The notes beneath the pieces are model-generated. The model was not told the origin of the DNA. It saw nothing but the letters and a program-made list of their open reading frames with translations, and did not search any database. From Cognatazoarcus halotolerans (GTDB taxonomy: Bacteria > Pseudomonadota > Gammaproteobacteria > Burkholderiales > Rhodocyclaceae), in NCBI RefSeq assembly GCF_009800965.1, contig NZ_WUAF01000006.1, forward strand, positions 217,064 through 281,063: 64,000 bases of DNA, written 5' to 3'. Numbering within the stretch: the stretch's first letter is position 1; every line of letters begins with the position of its first letter. Of the stretch, positions 61,261 through 64,000 are shown piece after piece. The position numbers and the translations under genes are program-made.

Positions 61261-62365
61261 TCAGACGCCCTGCTTGAGGCTCGCCTGGATGAAGTCGTCC
61301 AGGTCGCCGTCGAGCACCGCCTGGGTGTTGCCGACCTCGTAGTTGGTCCGCAAGTCCTTGATCCGCGACTGGTCGAGGACGTAGGAGCGGATCTGGTGGC
61401 CCCAGCCGATATCGCTCTTCGAGTCCTCGAGCTTCTGCTGCTCGGACTGGCGTTTGCGCAGTTCCGCCTCGTAGAGGCGCGCACGCAGCATCGACCAGGC
61501 TTCGTCCTTGTTGCGGTGCTGGGAGCGGTCGTTCTGGCACTGCACCACGATGCCGCTGGGGATGTGGGTGAGGCGCACCGCGGAGTCGGTCTTGTTGATG
61601 TGCTGGCCACCCGCGCCGGAGGCACGGTAGGTGTCGGTGCGCACGTCGGCGGGGTTGATGTCGATCTCGATCGAATCATCCACCTCGGGAAACACGAACA
61701 CCGAGCAGAAACTGGTGTGGCGGCGCGCGTTCGAGTCGAACGGCGACTTACGCACCAGGCGGTGGATGCCGGTTTCGGTGCGCAGGAAGCCGTAAGCGTA
61801 TTCGCCATCGACCTTGATGGTGCAGCTCTTGATGCCCGCCACTTCGCCTTCGGATTCCTCGAGCAGCTCGACCTTGAAGTCGCGGCGCTCGCAGTAGCGC
61901 AGGTACATGCGTTCGAGCATGCCCGCCCAGTCCTGGGCCTCGGTGCCGCCGGCACCGGCCTGGATCTCGATGAAGCAGGCGTTGGGGTCCATCGGGTTGG
62001 CGAACATGCGGCGGAACTCGAGCTCGGCGATCTTCTTCTCGAGCGCGGCGAGGTCGGTCTCGACGGCCACCATGGTGTCCTCGTCGTCCTCCATCTCGGC
62101 CAGCTCGAAGAGCTCCTTGAGGTCGTCGGACATGCGGTCGGCTTCCTGCAGCGTCACCACCACCGATTCGAGCGCCTTCTTTTCCTTGCCCAGCTCCTGG
62201 GCGCGGGCCGCGTCGTTCCACACCGCCGGATCTTCCAGCGCGCGGACTACCTCTTCAAGCTTTGCCTGCTTTTCAGGGTAGTCAAAGATACCTCCGGAGT
62301 TCGAGCCCGCGACGCTTGAGGTCCGCCAGGGCCTCGGCGATGGTGTTGATGCGTTCGGCTTCCAT
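61261..62365 (-). CDS. prfB: Peptide chain release factor 2, with programmed +1 frameshift
   Basis: A 367-residue RF2 made by joining 62365-62285 with 62283-61261. The first 27 codons ([16 protein letters not shown] and on) end at an in-frame TGA at 62284-62282, and translation must slip +1 to continue with DYPEKQ. The stop-codon recognition motif SPF ([12 protein letters not shown]) and the catalytic GGQ ([17 protein letters not shown]) are intact. RF2 releases proteins at UGA and UAA. The UGA inside its own gene makes synthesis self-limiting, the classic autoregulation of this family. Confidence 0.96.
62281..62296 (-). other. prfB programmed frameshift site
   Basis: On the minus strand CGGAGGTATCTTTGAC combines an internal Shine-Dalgarno-like GGAGG, the slippery CTT codon and the TGA C stop context. 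Spacing is the same as in the E. coli site. When RF2 is scarce, ribosomes slip from CTT to TTT and read on. Confidence 0.93.
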
Positions 62366-62660
62366 GCTGCACTCCAGAATTCGACTAAACCGCGCATTAT
62401 AGCGGCAAGAGAGTGCGGCAGGCGGTACGATCGCGGTGACCGTGCGAGGTCGTCGTGATGCGGATCGCCGGTTGCCGATTGACTCGCCGGGGCTCTTTCC
62501 GGGGGCCCGTCGGTGCGTCCGGGAAGAGCCGCTGGTCCGCTTCGCGCGGGTGTCAGGTTTACGAAGGCGCGCCGGTGTTATCGTCGCTGTTCGGAACCCA
62601 GTCGAGCGATCGCGCCTCGATCGCGATTCCGGTGAGCCGGATTGTTGGAAGGAGCACAAC
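62366..62660. promoter_or_regulatory. Region upstream of prfB and of the 65-codon gene
   Basis: On the minus strand TATAAT (62401-62396) is a perfect -10 for prfB, 31 bases before its start, with no strong -35. On the plus strand AAGGAG at 62649-62654 is the ribosome binding site of the small gene. I see no other feature in this 295-bp stretch. Confidence 0.5.
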
Positions 62661-62858
62661 ATGCAGATCTCTTCGGTATCCACTGGCGCGCAGTTGGCGG
62701 CGCTCGCAAGCACGGCCGTGTCGCCCGCCGAAAAGAGCGAGCTGCGCGAACCCGATGGCGACCGCGACGACAAGACCGTTCAGGCCAGCGCGCCGACCGC
62801 ACCGTCGGTCAACCTGCTCGGCCAGCGCGTGGGCACGATCATCAACACCCAGGCTTGA
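62661..62858 (+). CDS. Small conserved-type protein of unknown function (65 aa)
   Basis: ATG 62661 has a strong ribosome binding site (GGAAGGAGCACAAC). The 65-residue product is polar, with no signal peptide or TM segment. It starts MQISSVSTGAQLAALASTAV and ends with VNLLGQRVGTIINTQA. That C-terminal pattern (VN..GQ.xG..IN..A) is familiar from short hypothetical proteins in many proteobacteria. Longer overlapping frames begin far upstream without a ribosome binding site. Codon use fits the neighbours. Function unknown. Confidence 0.65.
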   Translation: MQISSVSTGAQLAALASTAVSPAEKSELREPDGDRDDKTVQASAPTAPSVNLLGQRVGTIINTQA

Positions 62859-63588
62859 TCCCGTATGCTGCCTTCCTGGCGGCATACGGATGTGATTGTC
62901 GAGGCACGCCGCCGCGAAAGCGCTGGGCACGCCGTATTCGAGGGGCAGGGTGCCCGCTCGCTCCGTTCCGTGGCGCCGAGGTTTCGCTTGTCATGAAACA
63001 GGATGTGGCATTTAATCTAGCCTGCATCGGCCGCTTCCGCGCGGATGTCGCAATGCTCGAGCCGGATGCGTTCGCGTACGACGTCCACCAGGTGAGGCCG
63101 AGAGGGCAGGGAAATCATGAGCGTGGTATCCGACATCGCAACCGGTCAGTCTCGAATGACTTCGATTAAAGTCAGTGACTTGGCGGGCTCTGCCAGATTA
63201 TCCACCTGTCGTATATCCTGGTTGCTCGGCACTTTGATGTCGACTTCACGTTCCCAGCTCACAGAGTGCTCGGTCTGAAATTTGAGCGGCCTATCACAAC
63301 GATGCCAGGTTCATATAGCCCAAAAAACCCGCTAATTTGTGAAGCGCGCGCAGCGCGCACGTATAACACCGCAGGTGTTCATGCGGACGTGCCGAGTACG
63401 CTTCGGACTGAACTGCACGATTTTGGTGTGTTTAGCGGTGGTTTTGGGGACGTAGTTGTCATTGAGCGTGCCGCTCTTTGTGTCCGAGAACGACTCATTC
63501 GAGCCCACACCGCTCGCTTCGCTCCCGTCTTCGCCCCCTTCGGGGGTGGTGCTCAATTCGGAAGTTATGCCTTTGGAGACACCACCTG
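62859..63588. other. Gene-poor stretch with falling GC before the TIR gene
   Basis: No convincing complete gene. The first 250 bp are GC-rich like the chromosome; from about 63160 the composition becomes more AT-rich. It contains the protein remnant described separately, a palindrome GCGCGC-TGC-GCGCGC-like around 63349-63363, and a short GC-rich block near 63510-63550. A plus-strand frame of 107 codons ending at 63589 overlaps the TIR start as TGATG, but its composition looks random. Confidence 0.5.
63146..63300 (-). pseudogene. 3' remnant of an unidentified gene
   Basis: On the minus strand a frame with coherent protein-like sequence runs from about 63300 to a TGA at 63148-63146: PLKFQTEHSVSWEREVDIKV followed by NQDIRQVDNLAEPAKSLTLI and EVIRD. 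It is closed upstream by a stop and has no start codon, so it looks like the last 45-50 residues of a longer protein cut off at the island edge. No family recognised. Confidence 0.35.
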
Positions 63589-64000
63589 ATGACCGCCCCG
63601 AAACTATTTATGTCATACAGTTGGTCTAGCCCAACTCATGAGCAATGGGTTATCGACTTGGCGACCGAATTACGTGAGTCAGGCATAGACGTAATTCTGG
63701 ACAAATGGGATTTGAAGGAAGGGCACGATGCAATTTCCTTCATGGAACAGATGGTCACAAACTCTGAAATCAAGAAGGTTGCCATCGTTTCGGATCAGAC
63801 ATATGCAGCCAAAGCTGACGGTCGCGCAGGAGGGGTCGGAACAGAAACACAAATTATTTCCAAGGAAGTCTACCAGGGCTCCCGCAGCTACCCACATGTC
63901 GTTGACCTCACAGGAAAGTCGTTGACGATCATGCACTTGCAGCACCTCTGTTCACAGCGCCTCGATTTGTGTAGTTTCCTGCCTTTTTGGACGGGCGATG
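63589..64000 (+). CDS. TIR-domain protein (partial, N-terminal part)
   Basis: ATG 63589 (GGAG about 10 bases before) opens a frame that runs off the window after 137 codons. Residues 4-95 match prokaryotic TIR-type domains: KLFMSYSWSSPTHEQWVIDL, then ELRESGIDVILDKWDLKEGH with the conserved Trp-Asp, EIKKVAIVSDQTYAAKADGR and GGVGTETQIISKEVY. The Glu in this last block is close to where TIR NADases keep catalytic residues. After about residue 98 the sequence no longer looks like the usual family, so a frameshift or a divergent second part is possible. Such proteins are often anti-phage NAD-depleting effectors. Its AT-richer composition indicates acquisition by transfer. Confidence 0.75.
   Translation, partial: MTAPKLFMSYSWSSPTHEQWVIDLATELRESGIDVILDKWDLKEGHDAISFMEQMVTNSEIKKVAIVSDQTYAAKADGRAGGVGTETQIISKEVYQGSRSYPHVVDLTGKSLTIMHLQHLCSQRLDLCSFLPFWTGD

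Noticed and set aside
63332..63556. 74-codon minus-strand frame
   Set aside because: Low-complexity Ser/Gly/Thr content typical of intergenic sequence; no start signal.
63266..63589. 107-codon plus-strand frame ending at the TIR start
   Set aside because: The TGATG junction is suggestive, but there is no ribosome binding site, no protein-like pattern, and part of the frame lies over GC-rich palindromic sequence.
1..64000. CRISPR arrays, insertion sequences, integrases or a replication origin
   Set aside because: No spaced short direct repeats, transposase or integrase motifs, or origin-like boxes were seen; the repeats found are within coding sequence.

Overview
The window is GC-rich, densely packed bacterial DNA. 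Housekeeping genes (gltX, lysS, prfB with its frameshift, mnmC, bcp, slyD) and the overall gene style suggest a betaproteobacterium of the Rhodocyclales/Zoogloeaceae type (Azoarcus/Thauera-like). This assignment is an inference from protein style, not a measured phylogeny. Almost all genes from 1 to 30482 and from 47447 to 62365 are on the minus strand. Only about the last 850 bases are clearly AT-richer.

1-12029 (minus strand): a type VI secretion (T6SS) VgrG island. From its promoter end it reads vgrG, a DUF2169 protein, an AHH-nuclease effector, an Imm11-like immunity protein, a catalytically dead ketoacyl-synthase-like protein, a PAAR-like DUF4150 protein, a DUF6484 protein, a TIGR02270 protein, tagH (FHA domain), pppA (PP2C phosphatase), a glycine-zipper lipoprotein and an outer-membrane barrel-like protein cut by the window edge.

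12279-30482 (minus strand): one long gene series. It encodes a GAF-HlyD fusion, an S2P-like membrane metalloprotease with a lipoyl/HlyD-like tail, a shortened SecA-like ATPase, a periplasmic adaptor, a 2328-residue LEPR-XLL/DUF4347 repeat protein, a hybrid histidine kinase with two HPt domains, and a REC-GGDEF-EAL protein. It looks like a dedicated export route for the giant protein, coupled to c-di-GMP signalling. It is the best candidate here for a poorly described system.

30664-40643: T6SS core and accessory genes: tssA (plus strand) converging on an OmpA-like protein, tagF, tssM, a second ketoacyl-synthase-like membrane protein, PAAR, a TagX-like M15 peptidase, and a divergent single-pass protein. 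Sheath, baseplate, ClpV and tube genes are absent, so they must lie elsewhere.

40669-53593: an alcohol dehydrogenase, bcp-slyD, a fused dipeptide-type ABC ATPase, a DUF4124 gene broken by an in-frame stop, two identical tRNA-Val(CAC) genes, gltX, a glycine-zipper protein, mnmC, a conserved hypothetical gene, lysS and a GGDEF protein.

53692-62365: a complete Wadjet-type (JetABCD) anti-plasmid system with an extra membrane-anchored gene directly upstream, lying between lysS and prfB. Its jetC carries a perfect 210-bp in-frame tandem duplication. After prfB come a 65-codon gene, a roughly 700-bp stretch with a gene remnant, and the start of a TIR-domain gene that runs off the end. That last part probably marks the edge of an acquired island.
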